From Solobacterium sp. (GTDB lineage: Bacteria; Bacillota_I; Bacilli_A; Erysipelotrichales; Erysipelotrichaceae): 43,179 nucleotides of DNA. The stretch is taken from assembly GCA_024698805.1 (NCBI GenBank), contig JAILQT010000113.1, forward strand, positions 1 to 43,179, written 5' to 3'. The translations under genes were made by a program, and so were the position numbers. The notes under the pieces were generated by a model. It was given only the letters and a program-made list of their open reading frames with translations, had not been told where the DNA came from and did no database searches. This document shows, in pieces, positions 1 to 10,500 of the stretch (positions are counted from its first letter, which is position 1; each line of letters starts with the position of its first letter).

Positions 1-2
1 TG

Positions 3-389
3 GAAAAAACTGTATTGGCAGCGTCGCAAAGAAGCCCGCAGCACAGTTATTTCCTGGGGATTGCGTACTGGGATGGGATCGGCACGGAATAGGATAATGT
101 GCTTGCGCTGCAGATGCTGGAAGATTCCGCTGCGGGAGGATTCGTGCCCGCATACACTGAAATGATCCGCATCAATGATGAAGGTGACAGGATACGCAGG
201 AATGCGAAAAAGGCACTGATGCTGCAGGAAGAAAAAACAGAACTGTGCCGGAAGAAGAATGAAGAGAGATCGACCTACTTAACGGTCCTGCTGTACAGGA
301 AGAGCCTGAAGGAGCTCGGGGACCTGTACATGAAAGCCGGACGTCCTGCGATAGCGAAAAGGTATTACCGCGAAGCGGAAGAACTGTAG
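3..389 (+). pseudogene. Sel1-repeat protein, 3' end, interrupted by in-frame TAG
   Basis: One frame from the window edge to 389 reads as a single Sel1-like repeat: YFLGIAYWDGIGTE, then TAG at 90-92, then DNVLALQMLEDSAAGGFVPA. Sel1 repeats typically read LG.xY..G.GV..D...A...  ..AA..G...A, so the stop falls inside the repeat. A GTG at 99 with a weak AGGA upstream could restart a 96-residue product. The remainder (residues about 35-96 of that product) is charged and helical and ends in a TPR-like segment (LKELGDLYMKAGRPAIAKRYY). Sel1 proteins are solenoid scaffolds. The gene ends 16 nt before the first kinase, so it probably shares its operon. TAG ends other genes here (fruK, the PTS IIB gene), so recoding is unlikely. 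The upstream part lies outside the window. Confidence 0.72.
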
Positions 390-405
390 GACAGGGAGGC
401 ATGCC

Positions 406-3400
406 ATGACGGAAAGATCATCTGATTCTATCAGTAATACCATCTCCAAACTTTCCTCGATCGAGAACGACCCCGTTAAGACGGTCCCGCCTGTGATCGA
501 AAGACCGATCACCAACGAGATGATCCGCAGGGGCGACCGCATCCTCGATACGTATACAGTCGTTTCTGATGCAATAAACGGCGGTATGGGGAGCGTGTGG
601 AAAGTACACCATGACAGCTGGGATACAGATCTTGCGATGAAGCGCCCGCAGCCGAAGTATTTTGCGGAAGGCAGCGCAAAAAGAAAAGCGGAGTTCATCC
701 GGGAATGCGAAGCCTGGATCGGCCTGGGCCTGCATCCGAATACTGTCTCCTGTTACTATGTCCGTGAGATCGGCGGCGTGCCCACTGTCTTTTCTGAATG
801 GATGGAGAACGGCAGCCTGGGTGACCGTATCCGTGACGGAAGCCTGTATGAAGGCAGTGAAGACGAAGTCAGTGAAAGACTCCTGGATATCGCGGTCCAG
901 TTTGCGGAAGGCCTGCGCTATGCGCATGAGTCAGAAGAGCATCTGGTCCACCAGGATGTCAAGCCGGACAACGTGCTGCTGACAAAGGAATGGGATGCGA
1001 AAGTATCGGACTTCGGCCTGGCAAGGGCCAGGAAATCCCTGCAGGATGACAGGGATGAAAGCAGCCCGGATCATTTTGTACAGCGCAGCGGTTATACGCC
1101 GGCATACTGTTCTTCGGAACAGTATGAAGGAAGGCCGCTTTCGATCCGTACGGATATATACAGCTGGGCTGTTTCCGTGCTGGAGATGTATCTCGGCAAA
1201 CGTCAGTGGAAAAACGGTACGGAAGCAGGCAGAAACTGTGCGGAATACTATGACCGATGCTGTGTCCCCATGCCGGCAGGACTGCGGGAAGTCCTTACAC
1301 AGTGTCTTGCGGAGAATGAAGAAGAAAGGCCGCAGAATCTTGCGCCTGTCATCGGAAAACTGAAAGAGACCTACAGAAAGACTGTCGGGGTGGATTACCT
1401 GAGACCGAAGCCGGAAGCCGTAAGCAGTACGGCAGACGCTCTGAACAACCGGGCGCTCAGCTGGCTGGACCTGGGCAGGCCCGATACTGCTGTGCAGGTG
1501 CTGAAGGATGCGATGGAAGCCGATTCCGGCGCTGCAGACCCGGTATACAATTACGCACTCCTGTCATGGCGCAGGGGTGATCTCAGTGATGAAGAATGCA
1601 TCGCTTTCCTGCATGAGCACGGGACAGACGGCGAGGAAGATATATACAGGGAACGGGGCGTGAGCGAATGGGGTCATGAAAGCGACGGTATCCTGATGGA
1701 GACAACAGAACTCCATGACTATGACAGATCCCCTTTCTGGGAACTGGAACTCGCAGCGCTGCACAGGTCGGCAGAACCGGGGACGTTCGCCGTACAGACG
1801 ATGAATGATGATTTCTTCCAGTTTGAATACAGCAGTGAAAAAAACAGATGGACCGTCCGCGCGATGGACTGTTACAGAGACCCGTCTGTGCTGATCCGCA
1901 AGGGCAGTACGGAATTCGAATGGTTTGATTTCATGGGGGATAAGCTGTATCTGCAGAAATGGAATGAAGACGTGGCCTGCGGTGAGGAACACTGTCCGCG
2001 GGATCTGCGCTTTGTCCGCCCGCACGGAAAGATCCGCGCTGTCTCCGCAGCAGACGGAACCGTAAGCCTGTATGACAGCAGTCTGCAGAAGATCAAAGAT
2101 ATCCGTGCGGATATCGGGGATATCGAAGATGATCTCTGCATCGGTACGGCAGGGGATGACCTGTTTATCTGCACATTTGATGCGGTACTGTTCATTGACA
2201 CGGGATCGGAAGAGATCCGGACTGTCTTCCATACAGAAGGAAACGACTGCATAGCCGATGCGGAGCTGCAGGGTGACCGTCTGTACGTCCTTACAGATTC
2301 CGCGATCGCTGTTCTTGATACAGGGGGTTTTGAAACAGAAAAGATCCGTCTGCACGGGCAGGCTGAATCCGCGTTCACCGTTATGGCGGGCGGAGAACAT
2401 ATCGTGACTGCTGAAACGTCCGACCCTGTATACCATGACGACACAACGTGCATCCTGCGTGTATACAGCGTCCGTCAAAAGCGGTGTGTACTTACGGAGA
2501 GGTTCCCCGAATTTGAGGACTTTACGGAAAATGAAACGTTCCGCAGGGATAACGGTCCGTTCCTCTTTGCGACGGGGGACGATACTTTTTCGCTTGTATT
2601 CTCTGCAAAATCAAGATCAAGGGAACGCAGGAGCAGCCTGATGAATTACCGCGGCGGCAGGATATTCGGTTCGCACTTCCTGTTCGTTGAGAACTTCCGT
2701 ATCCCTGAGCCCGGAGACAAATGCGAATGGCGCCTTTCGAAGGCACGCAGCACAAAAGAGAATATCGAGACTGCCAGACTGTTCGAATCACAGCTGCAGA
2801 AAGCACGCAGCGCTTTTGAGGATAAAGATATCCATACCTGTATGGAGTATCTGGAAGCCTGCTACGCAATGCAGGGTTTCCGTGAGAATGACAGGTTAAG
2901 GAGGCTGAACAGGACTGCAGGGCAGGGAAGGAAGATACAGTCGGTCCGTTATATCCGCCCGTATGAAGAGGCTGCAGGTCTGCAGCAGGCGGAAGAAAAA
3001 CACCTGGTAAGTACGGATCAGATGCTCATCCGTACAGGTTCAGAAGGGTCAGTCAGGTATGAACTCCGGAACTGGGAGACAGGAGAACTGCTGCAGGAAT
3101 ATCCTGCGGAAGAAGATACGGTCTTTGCCTGCATCGCGTCCTCGCAGTGTGCGGCTTATGCCATAGAAAGCATTGCGGAAGACTGTTTCATCCTGCACAG
3201 GATGGACCTGAAGGAGGGTACTTCTTCCAGGCGCAGGATATGCGCATCAATAAACAGGGATGGGATCACAGCTGCCTCTGACGGCAGGCGTGTGCTCATC
3301 GATTCCGGCCGCAGGATGAGGATCGCAGTCAGCGAAGATGCCGGACCGCGGATCACATTCGGCAGCAATACAGACAGAACAGGATTGTATTCCCCTGTCT

Positions 3401-4155
3401 TTACCGGTGACGGCAGGTATGTATGCACGTCCGCAGGCTTTGCGGGCAGGGATCACGGGGACGGGCTGCTCATATATCCGGCAGACAGCTTCTTTACGGC
3501 GGAAACAGGACAGGAAAGCACCTGGTCTTCTCCGGGCATATTTGAGCAGATCACAGTCAATGAAGACGGGACCGTCGCGGCTGCGCTCTCCGGGCACCAT
3601 CTGCCGTTTGTATTCTGCCCCGATAAAGAGAGGAAAGAGATGTTCCGCGCCCAGTGCGGTCATACGTCACAGTATGTGTTCTTTATCCCGGGAGGTTCCG
3701 GGATCATCGCCCTCGGTGAAGACGGCAGCGCCGGGCTGTTCATGCCGCGCAGCAGGGAGGATTATGTCCTGTATGCCAGGGAAAAGGGAAATGAGATGCC
3801 GCCGGAAGGCTTCCGGTATGACCCGGTCCCGCAGCAGTATGTCAGGTACACTGCGGCCGGTCCCGTGCTCACGAAGGACGCGCCGCTGGAAGACAGTTTT
3901 GTCCGGCTGAAGATGACGCAGAAAATAACGCCTGCAGCAGAAATGACCACAGGGCCAGGCATGAGCGCAAACAGTGACGGTACTGCCTTCCTGGATGCGT
4001 CTGCCGGATTATGGGTCATCGATTATGTATATGCCGAAGAGGAAGAAGACGGTTTCCTGACATGGGGAAGGACCGTGAAAGGAAAGGATCCCGCTAAGGA
4101 TAACAGACCGGAAAAGAAAGGCCTGTTTGCCCGTCTTTTCAAAGGCCGTTCATAA
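406..4155 (+). CDS. Ser/Thr protein kinase with C-terminal beta-propeller-like region (kinase 1)
   Basis: Large cytosolic Hanks-type kinase, 1249 residues. The kinase domain (about 45-315) shows a glycine loop GGMGSVW (59-65), beta3 lysine K79 in AMKRP, catalytic loop HQDVKPDN (D184) and DFG (D202). HRD reads HQD, so it is a non-RD kinase. The APE position reads SEQ. A TPR-like linker follows (NNRALSWLDLGRPDTA, about 345-400). Residues about 420-1220 are beta-rich with recurring blade-like segments (VSLYDSS, VLFIDTGSE, IAVLDTGG), so a WD40/quinoprotein-like propeller is inferred. No transmembrane helix is evident; the C-terminus is basic (LFARLFKGRS). The start has GGGAGG upstream. It heads an array of three paralogues. 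Substrates and ligand are unknown. Confidence 0.9.
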   Translation: MTERSSDSISNTISKLSSIENDPVKTVPPVIERPITNEMIRRGDRILDTYTVVSDAINGGMGSVWKVHHDSWDTDLAMKRPQPKYFAEGSAKRKAEFIRECEAWIGLGLHPNTVSCYYVREIGGVPTVFSEWMENGSLGDRIRDGSLYEGSEDEVSERLLDIAVQFAEGLRYAHESEEHLVHQDVKPDNVLLTKEWDAKVSDFGLARARKSLQDDRDESSPDHFVQRSGYTPAYCSSEQYEGRPLSIRTDIYSWAVSVLEMYLGKRQWKNGTEAGRNCAEYYDRCCVPMPAGLREVLTQCLAENEEERPQNLAPVIGKLKETYRKTVGVDYLRPKPEAVSSTADALNNRALSWLDLGRPDTAVQVLKDAMEADSGAADPVYNYALLSWRRGDLSDEECIAFLHEHGTDGEEDIYRERGVSEWGHESDGILMETTELHDYDRSPFWELELAALHRSAEPGTFAVQTMNDDFFQFEYSSEKNRWTVRAMDCYRDPSVLIRKGSTEFEWFDFMGDKLYLQKWNEDVACGEEHCPRDLRFVRPHGKIRAVSAADGTVSLYDSSLQKIKDIRADIGDIEDDLCIGTAGDDLFICTFDAVLFIDTGSEEIRTVFHTEGNDCIADAELQGDRLYVLTDSAIAVLDTGGFETEKIRLHGQAESAFTVMAGGEHIVTAETSDPVYHDDTTCILRVYSVRQKRCVLTERFPEFEDFTENETFRRDNGPFLFATGDDTFSLVFSAKSRSRERRSSLMNYRGGRIFGSHFLFVENFRIPEPGDKCEWRLSKARSTKENIETARLFESQLQKARSAFEDKDIHTCMEYLEACYAMQGFRENDRLRRLNRTAGQGRKIQSVRYIRPYEEAAGLQQAEEKHLVSTDQMLIRTGSEGSVRYELRNWETGELLQEYPAEEDTVFACIASSQCAAYAIESIAEDCFILHRMDLKEGTSSRRRICASINRDGITAASDGRRVLIDSGRRMRIAVSEDAGPRITFGSNTDRTGLYSPVFTGDGRYVCTSAGFAGRDHGDGLLIYPADSFFTAETGQESTWSSPGIFEQITVNEDGTVAAALSGHHLPFVFCPDKERKEMFRAQCGHTSQYVFFIPGGSGIIALGEDGSAGLFMPRSREDYVLYAREKGNEMPPEGFRYDPVPQQYVRYTAAGPVLTKDAPLEDSFVRLKMTQKITPAAEMTTGPGMSANSDGTAFLDASAGLWVIDYVYAEEEEDGFLTWGRTVKGKDPAKDNRPEKKGLFARLFKGRS

Positions 4156-4206
4156 GGCATCTTTCAGATCACTGCAGTATGTCAGAGGATACAGGAGCGT
4201 AAAGGT

Positions 4207-7200
4207 ATGGAATATTCCGAAAGCAGCATCAGCAATACCATCAGTAAGATCGATACAGGCGAACAGTCCATGTTCAAAGCGAGCATGGATGATGAAGCCA
4301 GCCGCCTGGCGGAGGGCATAAGGCCGGAAGCCATCTCCAATGAGAAGATCCGGAAAGGGGATACGCTCCTGGATACATATGAGGTGCTTTCCGATGCAGT
4401 GCACGGCGGTATGGGCAGCGTATGGTGCGTGAACCATAAGGGCTGGAACGTTGATCTGGCGATGAAGCGCCCGCAGCCGAAGTATTTTGCGGAAGGCAGC
4501 GCAGAAAGAAAAGAAGATTTTATCCGGGAATGCGAGAACTGGATCGGTCTCGGCCTGCATCCGAATATCGTATCCTGTTACTATGTCCGTGATATCTCGG
4601 GCGTACCCAGCATCTTTTCCGAGTGGATGGACAACGGCAGCCTGAAAGACCGGATCCGGGACGGATCCCTCTATGCCGGTACGGAAACAGCTGTGCAGAA
4701 GCGTCTCCTGGATATTGCCATCCAGTCTGCCAGGGGCCTGCAGTATGCACACGCAAACCATCTGGTCCACCAGGACGTAAAACCGGGCAACCTGCTTCTG
4801 ACGAAGAGCTGGGAAACCAAACTGGCAGACTTCGGTCTTGCGAAAGCAGGCGCGCAGCTCTCGGAAGGCAGCAGACCCCTTTCCAGCGGCTATACCCGCG
4901 AATACTGCCCGAAAGAACAGGCAGAGGGCAGACCTGCCGAGACATGGATGGACATCTATGCCTGGGCAGTAACCGTGCTGGAGATGTATGCAGGTGAACG
5001 TTTCTGGCTTTCCGGGGCGGATGTGCACGATCATTTTGAAGATTATTGCGCGCACAGCCGTATACAGATGCCAAAAGCCGTGCAGGAGATACTGTCGGAT
5101 TGTATCCGGAACAGGATCCGTGATATCACCGGGATCATCCGGAAACTGCCGGAAGTCTATGAACAGACTGCCGGTGCGCCGTATTTCCGTCCGGAACCGA
5201 ACGCTGCAGCGGATACGGCAGATTCCCTGAACAACCGCGCACTGAGCTACCTCGACCTTGGCAAAGCAGAAACAGCCGAGCAGATCTGGGAACAGTCCGC
5301 CTCCGGGGAATACGGTCATGCGGATACGATGTACAACCGGGCGATGCTGAAATGGATATCGGGGAAGGAGACCGACCTGTATCTGATGAACGAGATCTCC
5401 AAGGTCACCGATCCTGCGAAGCAGAAGGAGCTGCTGAGGAACGCGGCAGTCGTCCGGCACGATATCCCCGAAGGGAAGAGCCGGGAGGAATACATACCGG
5501 GAAGGGATAACGAAGATATCACGTATCAGAATTCAACTGCAGTTTCCGAAACATTCGGCCGCTTTGCGAAGGGGGAAGGCCATAACTGGATCCTCGGCAG
5601 GGAAGGTAATACTGCAGGTGATCCGGGCAAGGTTTATTCCGTCAGTGCAGACGGGAAAAGCATCCGTTACAGGCTGACGGATTATTACGGGTCGCTGCCG
5701 TCCGAAAGTACAGACGGGTCGGTGTTCATATTCTGTGCGGACAGCAGGATCGAAGTTGTTTCGATCGAAAAAGGAGAGACTGTACGGACAAAGAAATTCC
5801 CGAAAGATTCCATCCTGTCTTTCTGTGCGGCCGACGATGCGTCAGGCTGCTACCTCGGGAAGAAAGACGGTCTGTATGAATATTCCTTTGATACGGAAAA
5901 ACTGACAAAGATCTTCCATGAAGACAGCGGGATCTTCAATATACAGAAGATCAGGCACGGGAAGAAACTGCTGTTCTGCGACGGGCTGAACAGACTGCGG
6001 ATCCTTGAAAAGGAAGGATATGTCGTTACGGCTGTGATACCGACGGAACTTGAAGCCGAAAGGCGCTTCAATGACCTGCTCGATATGACCGGCAGGTTTG
6101 ATACGGCAGAGAATGAGACCCTGCTGTTTACCGGTATCAGGGACGAACTGTCTGTTTATGACCCTGACACAGGTGCATTGCTGCGGAAAGACAGGCTTCC
6201 GGATCCGCGTCTCAGGATCTGGGATATAAAAGGGGATTTCATCATTGCCGGTACGAACAGTTACTGCCAGGTCTGGGATATGCAAAAAAAGATCTGCCTC
6301 AAAAGCTTCCGCTCGCATGCGATCCACTCCGCCGGATTCCTCGATACGGGCTCCGGGGAAGAAGGCATTCTCGAAGGTTTCGTTATGTGCAGTTTCCCGA
6401 GCCGGTACTGTTATTTCCGCATCCCGGATACGCCGCCTGTACCACTGTGGTCGCTGTGCCGGATCCGGAATACATCCGAACAGACAGAACAGGATGAACA
6501 GTTCTCGAGGCTGATCCGTCAGGCACAGGATGCGCTGGATAAGGATGATTATGCGAAAGCGTATGAACTGCTGCTTGAAGCAGGGAAGCTGCCGAACAGG
6601 AAGAATGCGCCGGAATGCTGGGAACTCTATGATGAACTGTACCCGCATTTCAAAAGGGGGAAGCTCACGGCCTGCACCGTGACCGCCGATCTCGGTGAGA
6701 AGACATACCCGTATGCCGCCCTGGGGCCTGACGGAAGCTGGTTCTATTTTGATAAATACCGGCAGGGAGGGGAGGTCCGGTCCTCTCTGGACGGTCAGCT
6801 CCTTCGGAAGATCCGGCCGCATGAAGAAAAAAGGCTGGACTCCGGCCGCCGCCGGCTGACATATATCGCAAGAGGCAGCGGAAAGAACCAATGGTATGCG
6901 GAAGTCATATCGCTCCCGGACGGGAAAGTCCTGTTCTCAAAAGAATTCAGCGCCCGTGAGAAACCGAATCTGAAAAACTTCCGCAATGCGGACGGTATCG
7001 ATGCGGTAAAGGTCATCGAGCCTTCGATCTTCAACGGGACACTGCGTATGGTCATCGATCCTGCGTCTGCTTCGGAACTTACGAAAGAGCAGAACAGGGA
7101 TGACGCTTTCTTCAAAGCCGCGAAAAAGAACGGGATGCCCTATTATTACACAAGAAAAGAGATGCAGAACGGGCTGACTGCATTCCTGTATGAAGTGAAA

Positions 7201-7524
7201 GGGAAAGATAAAAAGGCTTACAACCGTCTTGAATTCTATGACCGGGACCTCAAGGTGGTCCGGCAGGTCCATTTTAAGAAAAGCGGCGCATATTCGGACG
7301 ATATAACAAGTCCGGAATTCATGCCGCAGGACCTGCTGCTGGCAATGTACAGGAACCGTATGTATCTGTTTGAACTCGCTTCTTTCCTGTATACAGACAA
7401 GCCTGACGGACAGGAACTGCCCGTGCAGCCCCCGTTCAGGACCACATCCATGTCCGCAGACTGCAGATATATGTTCAGTGCAGGCAAGATCTACCGGATG
7501 GAATGGGAACTGATCGGAGAATAA
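4207..7524 (+). CDS. Ser/Thr protein kinase with C-terminal beta-propeller-like region (kinase 2)
   Basis: Paralogue of kinase 1, 1105 residues. The N-terminus carries the shared SSISNTISK peptide and a DDEASRLAEGIR segment also seen in kinase 3. Kinase motifs are complete: glycine loop from G67, K87, HQDVKPGN (D190), DFG (D208), again non-RD. The kinase domain is very similar to kinase 1 even in DNA around 4460-4510, but residues after about 350 diverge. The TPR-like linker NNRALSYLDLGKAETA is kept. The middle and C-terminal parts look propeller-like (FIIAGTNSYCQVWDMQ), with a helical stretch near residues 755-800 (ALDKDDYAKAYELLLEAG). It begins 51 nt after kinase 1 with no terminator between and has AGGAG ahead of its ATG, so co-transcription is likely. 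Confidence 0.9.
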   Translation: MEYSESSISNTISKIDTGEQSMFKASMDDEASRLAEGIRPEAISNEKIRKGDTLLDTYEVLSDAVHGGMGSVWCVNHKGWNVDLAMKRPQPKYFAEGSAERKEDFIRECENWIGLGLHPNIVSCYYVRDISGVPSIFSEWMDNGSLKDRIRDGSLYAGTETAVQKRLLDIAIQSARGLQYAHANHLVHQDVKPGNLLLTKSWETKLADFGLAKAGAQLSEGSRPLSSGYTREYCPKEQAEGRPAETWMDIYAWAVTVLEMYAGERFWLSGADVHDHFEDYCAHSRIQMPKAVQEILSDCIRNRIRDITGIIRKLPEVYEQTAGAPYFRPEPNAAADTADSLNNRALSYLDLGKAETAEQIWEQSASGEYGHADTMYNRAMLKWISGKETDLYLMNEISKVTDPAKQKELLRNAAVVRHDIPEGKSREEYIPGRDNEDITYQNSTAVSETFGRFAKGEGHNWILGREGNTAGDPGKVYSVSADGKSIRYRLTDYYGSLPSESTDGSVFIFCADSRIEVVSIEKGETVRTKKFPKDSILSFCAADDASGCYLGKKDGLYEYSFDTEKLTKIFHEDSGIFNIQKIRHGKKLLFCDGLNRLRILEKEGYVVTAVIPTELEAERRFNDLLDMTGRFDTAENETLLFTGIRDELSVYDPDTGALLRKDRLPDPRLRIWDIKGDFIIAGTNSYCQVWDMQKKICLKSFRSHAIHSAGFLDTGSGEEGILEGFVMCSFPSRYCYFRIPDTPPVPLWSLCRIRNTSEQTEQDEQFSRLIRQAQDALDKDDYAKAYELLLEAGKLPNRKNAPECWELYDELYPHFKRGKLTACTVTADLGEKTYPYAALGPDGSWFYFDKYRQGGEVRSSLDGQLLRKIRPHEEKRLDSGRRRLTYIARGSGKNQWYAEVISLPDGKVLFSKEFSAREKPNLKNFRNADGIDAVKVIEPSIFNGTLRMVIDPASASELTKEQNRDDAFFKAAKKNGMPYYYTRKEMQNGLTAFLYEVKGKDKKAYNRLEFYDRDLKVVRQVHFKKSGAYSDDITSPEFMPQDLLLAMYRNRMYLFELASFLYTDKPDGQELPVQPPFRTTSMSADCRYMFSAGKIYRMEWELIGE

Positions 7525-7575
7525 TACCGTATGGAAACAACAGTGATTCAAAACGACTGTACAGGAGTATGATCT

Positions 7576-10500
7576 ATGGAATATTCGGAAAGCAGCATCA
7601 GCAATACCATCAGCAAACTCACTGCAGGGGAAGAGATATCCATGTATCAGGCATCGCTTGACGACGAAGCGGGCCGCCTAGCGGAAGGGATCCGGCACGC
7701 GTCGATTTCCAATGAAGGGATCCGGCTTGGGGATACACTGCTGGCTACGTATGAAGTCATGTCTGAAGCGATCCACGGCGGTATGGGAAGTGTCTGGCGC
7801 GTACACCATAAGAACTGGGATGTCGACCTGGCTTTGAAGCGCCCCCAGCCGCGGTTCTTCGCGGAAGGCAGTGAAAAGCGGAAAGGGGATTTCATCCGTG
7901 AGTGCGAGAACTGGATCGATCTCGGCCTGCATCCGAATATCGTATCCTGTTACTATGTCCGCGGCATCTCAGGCGTCCCGGGCATCTTCTCCGAGTGGAT
8001 GGACAACGGCAGTCTGAAGGACAGGATCCGTGACGGGGCACTCTATGAGGGCACAGATGCAGAAGTGCAGCAGAGGATCCTGGATATCGCCGTACAGGCA
8101 CTCAGGGGACTCCGGTATTCCCATCAGAACGGACTGATCCACCAGGATGTAAAACCCGGCAATATCCTGCTGACGAAGGACTGGGAAGCGAAACTGGCAG
8201 ACTTCGGCCTGGCAAAAGCAGGTTCGCAGATCGCAGAAGGAGACAGGCTGCTCTCGAGCGGCTATACACGGGAATACTGTCCCGCGGAACAGGCGGAAAG
8301 AAAAGCAGCCGAGGTATGGATGGACATCTATGCCTGGGCACTGACTGTGCTTGAGATGTATGCCGGAAAGCGTTTATGGGCTTCCGGCGCAGAGGCAAAG
8401 GACTCCCTCCATACATATTTTGACATGTGCCGGATACCGGTCCGGGATGAATTGCGTTCCCTGCTCGCAGAAGCAGTCAGCAGCAGGATACAGGATACGG
8501 AAAGGCTGTACCGGGAACTTAAGGACATATACAGCCTTATCACCGGCATGCCGTACGCACGGCCTGAACCGCAGGCAGCCACAGATACTGCGGATTCCAT
8601 GAATAACCGCGCGCTCAGTTTCCTGGATATGGGGAAAGAAGAGACTGCGGAAAGGATCTGGGAGGAAGCTGTCCGCAAAGACAACAGTAATTTCCGGTGC
8701 CATTACAACCTTGCGGTGCATCTGTGGCAGGCAAACCGCATCAGTGCCGAAGAACTGCGGAAGCGCATCACAGACAGGGAAGAGGATTCCGCTGAATACC
8801 GCAAAGCGGAAACGGATACTCGTTTCGCGGTATTGGAAACAGTCCAGGATATCCGCCGGAGGATCCATGACACGGGTATTCAGGAACCCCTTCCCGAAGA
8901 ACCGTTCCATGCGATCCCGCGCAATCGACGGGAAGTCCGTGAAGGGTATGACCTGAATGATTTTGAATGCAGGCTTTCCGACGGGAACAAATACATCGAT
9001 GACAGTATCAGCGGCAGGCGCAGACTCGGCATTGATGCAGCCGCAAAGAGCTATTTCCTGGAAGACGGTACGGAAAGATCCTGTTTCCGTACATTCCTGA
9101 ATGAATATATCGCAGACAGGAACAGCCTGACTGCGAAGCGTTTCGCTGATCCCGAAGGTGAGATCATCGCGGACCAGAGCAATTACGGCATCTATTTCTT
9201 CAATGCGGCAACAGGCAGGTCCCTGCTCAGCTATCATCTGAAAAAAGACAGCGAGGGCGATGAGATCTTCGAGTATGTCACGCGTTTCTCCGCCAACGGC
9301 TTTGTGAATATCGCCGAACTGAGACGGGACGGCTGGTGGCTGAAACTGCCGCCTGCAGAGCCTGAACTGACCTATACGCTTTCACGCATCGCAAGCTTTT
9401 CCGAGCGGATGGATGCCATGAAGCGGCTGATGCGGGTCCTCCCGGAAGCGGAAAAAGCGTATGAAGAAGGCAGGTATGAATATGTACGTGACCTTCTGGA
9501 GCCTTCGTGCGAAGACGGTACGCTCCTGCTTTATGAGCCGGCGCTCCGGCTGTGGGAGAAGCTGTTCGCATGGCTTGAAGCGGAGAAACTGATCACAGTG
9601 ATCCCGGCAGGGCCGGAAGGGATACCGGAAAGCAGATGGATCCCGGGCGGCGGAGATCCGGATGAACCGGAAGGGGAATATACGGAGAACAGTGCGGAAG
9701 ATGAGTATACAAGGCTGTCCTGTACCTATACGTATTACACAAAAGAGAATTACAGCAACAGCATGGATGTGGATATCTTCTATACCGTCCATGCGTCGGA
9801 TGCGGTCTCCGGCAGGCCGTTCTATACCTTCTCCTTTCAGGAAAGCGAAACAGACGATCATATCTTCTCCTATTCGGAATGGTTCAAACTCCGGGGACAG
9901 TATTTGTGGATCAAAAAGCCCGAAGAAAAAAAGCCGTGGTATCTGGATCTGGCCGATCCGGCCGTCCAGCAGAAACGGGATCTTGCGGTCGCGCTTCCGG
10001 GAGGCGGCGTCCTGAAGAATGAAGACGGCATGGTACATATCGGCGACTTTGTTTTTGAAGACGTCTATGAAGGACTGGAACTGCTTTCCGACAGGCAGGT
10101 CATCCATTGCCGTGATCATTCGTACCGGCTGATCTGCAGGTACGGACAGAGACGTGAAAAGGAAACAGGTCTCTGGGCAGACTACGCTGCCGCGCATCCT
10201 GCCGTACCGGCAGAGAAGGGTGCAGGGCCCAAGGCAGTCAGGAATGAGGACATACGCAAAGAGGATATCCCGGGAGCTGTAAGTGACGCATATGCATGCG
10301 CGGAAGGGCGTGCATGGCATGTGCGGGAAACAGACAGCGGCATGGAAACGGAGATGCGGCGCTATGACCCGGTGCAGTTCGAAAACGGCAGCCTGAGCAC
10401 GGAAGAAGTCCGTGAAGGTGCGGAAAGATGGATCCGGGCGGGAAAACAGGACAATATCCTCACCTGTTATGAATGCCGTGATGTGCTTGGTTCGCCGGCA

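Noticed and set aside
90-92. TAG as a recoded sense codon
   Set aside because: TAG ends fruK (34030-34032), the PTS IIB gene (24285-24287) and this frame itself (387-389), so the code is standard.
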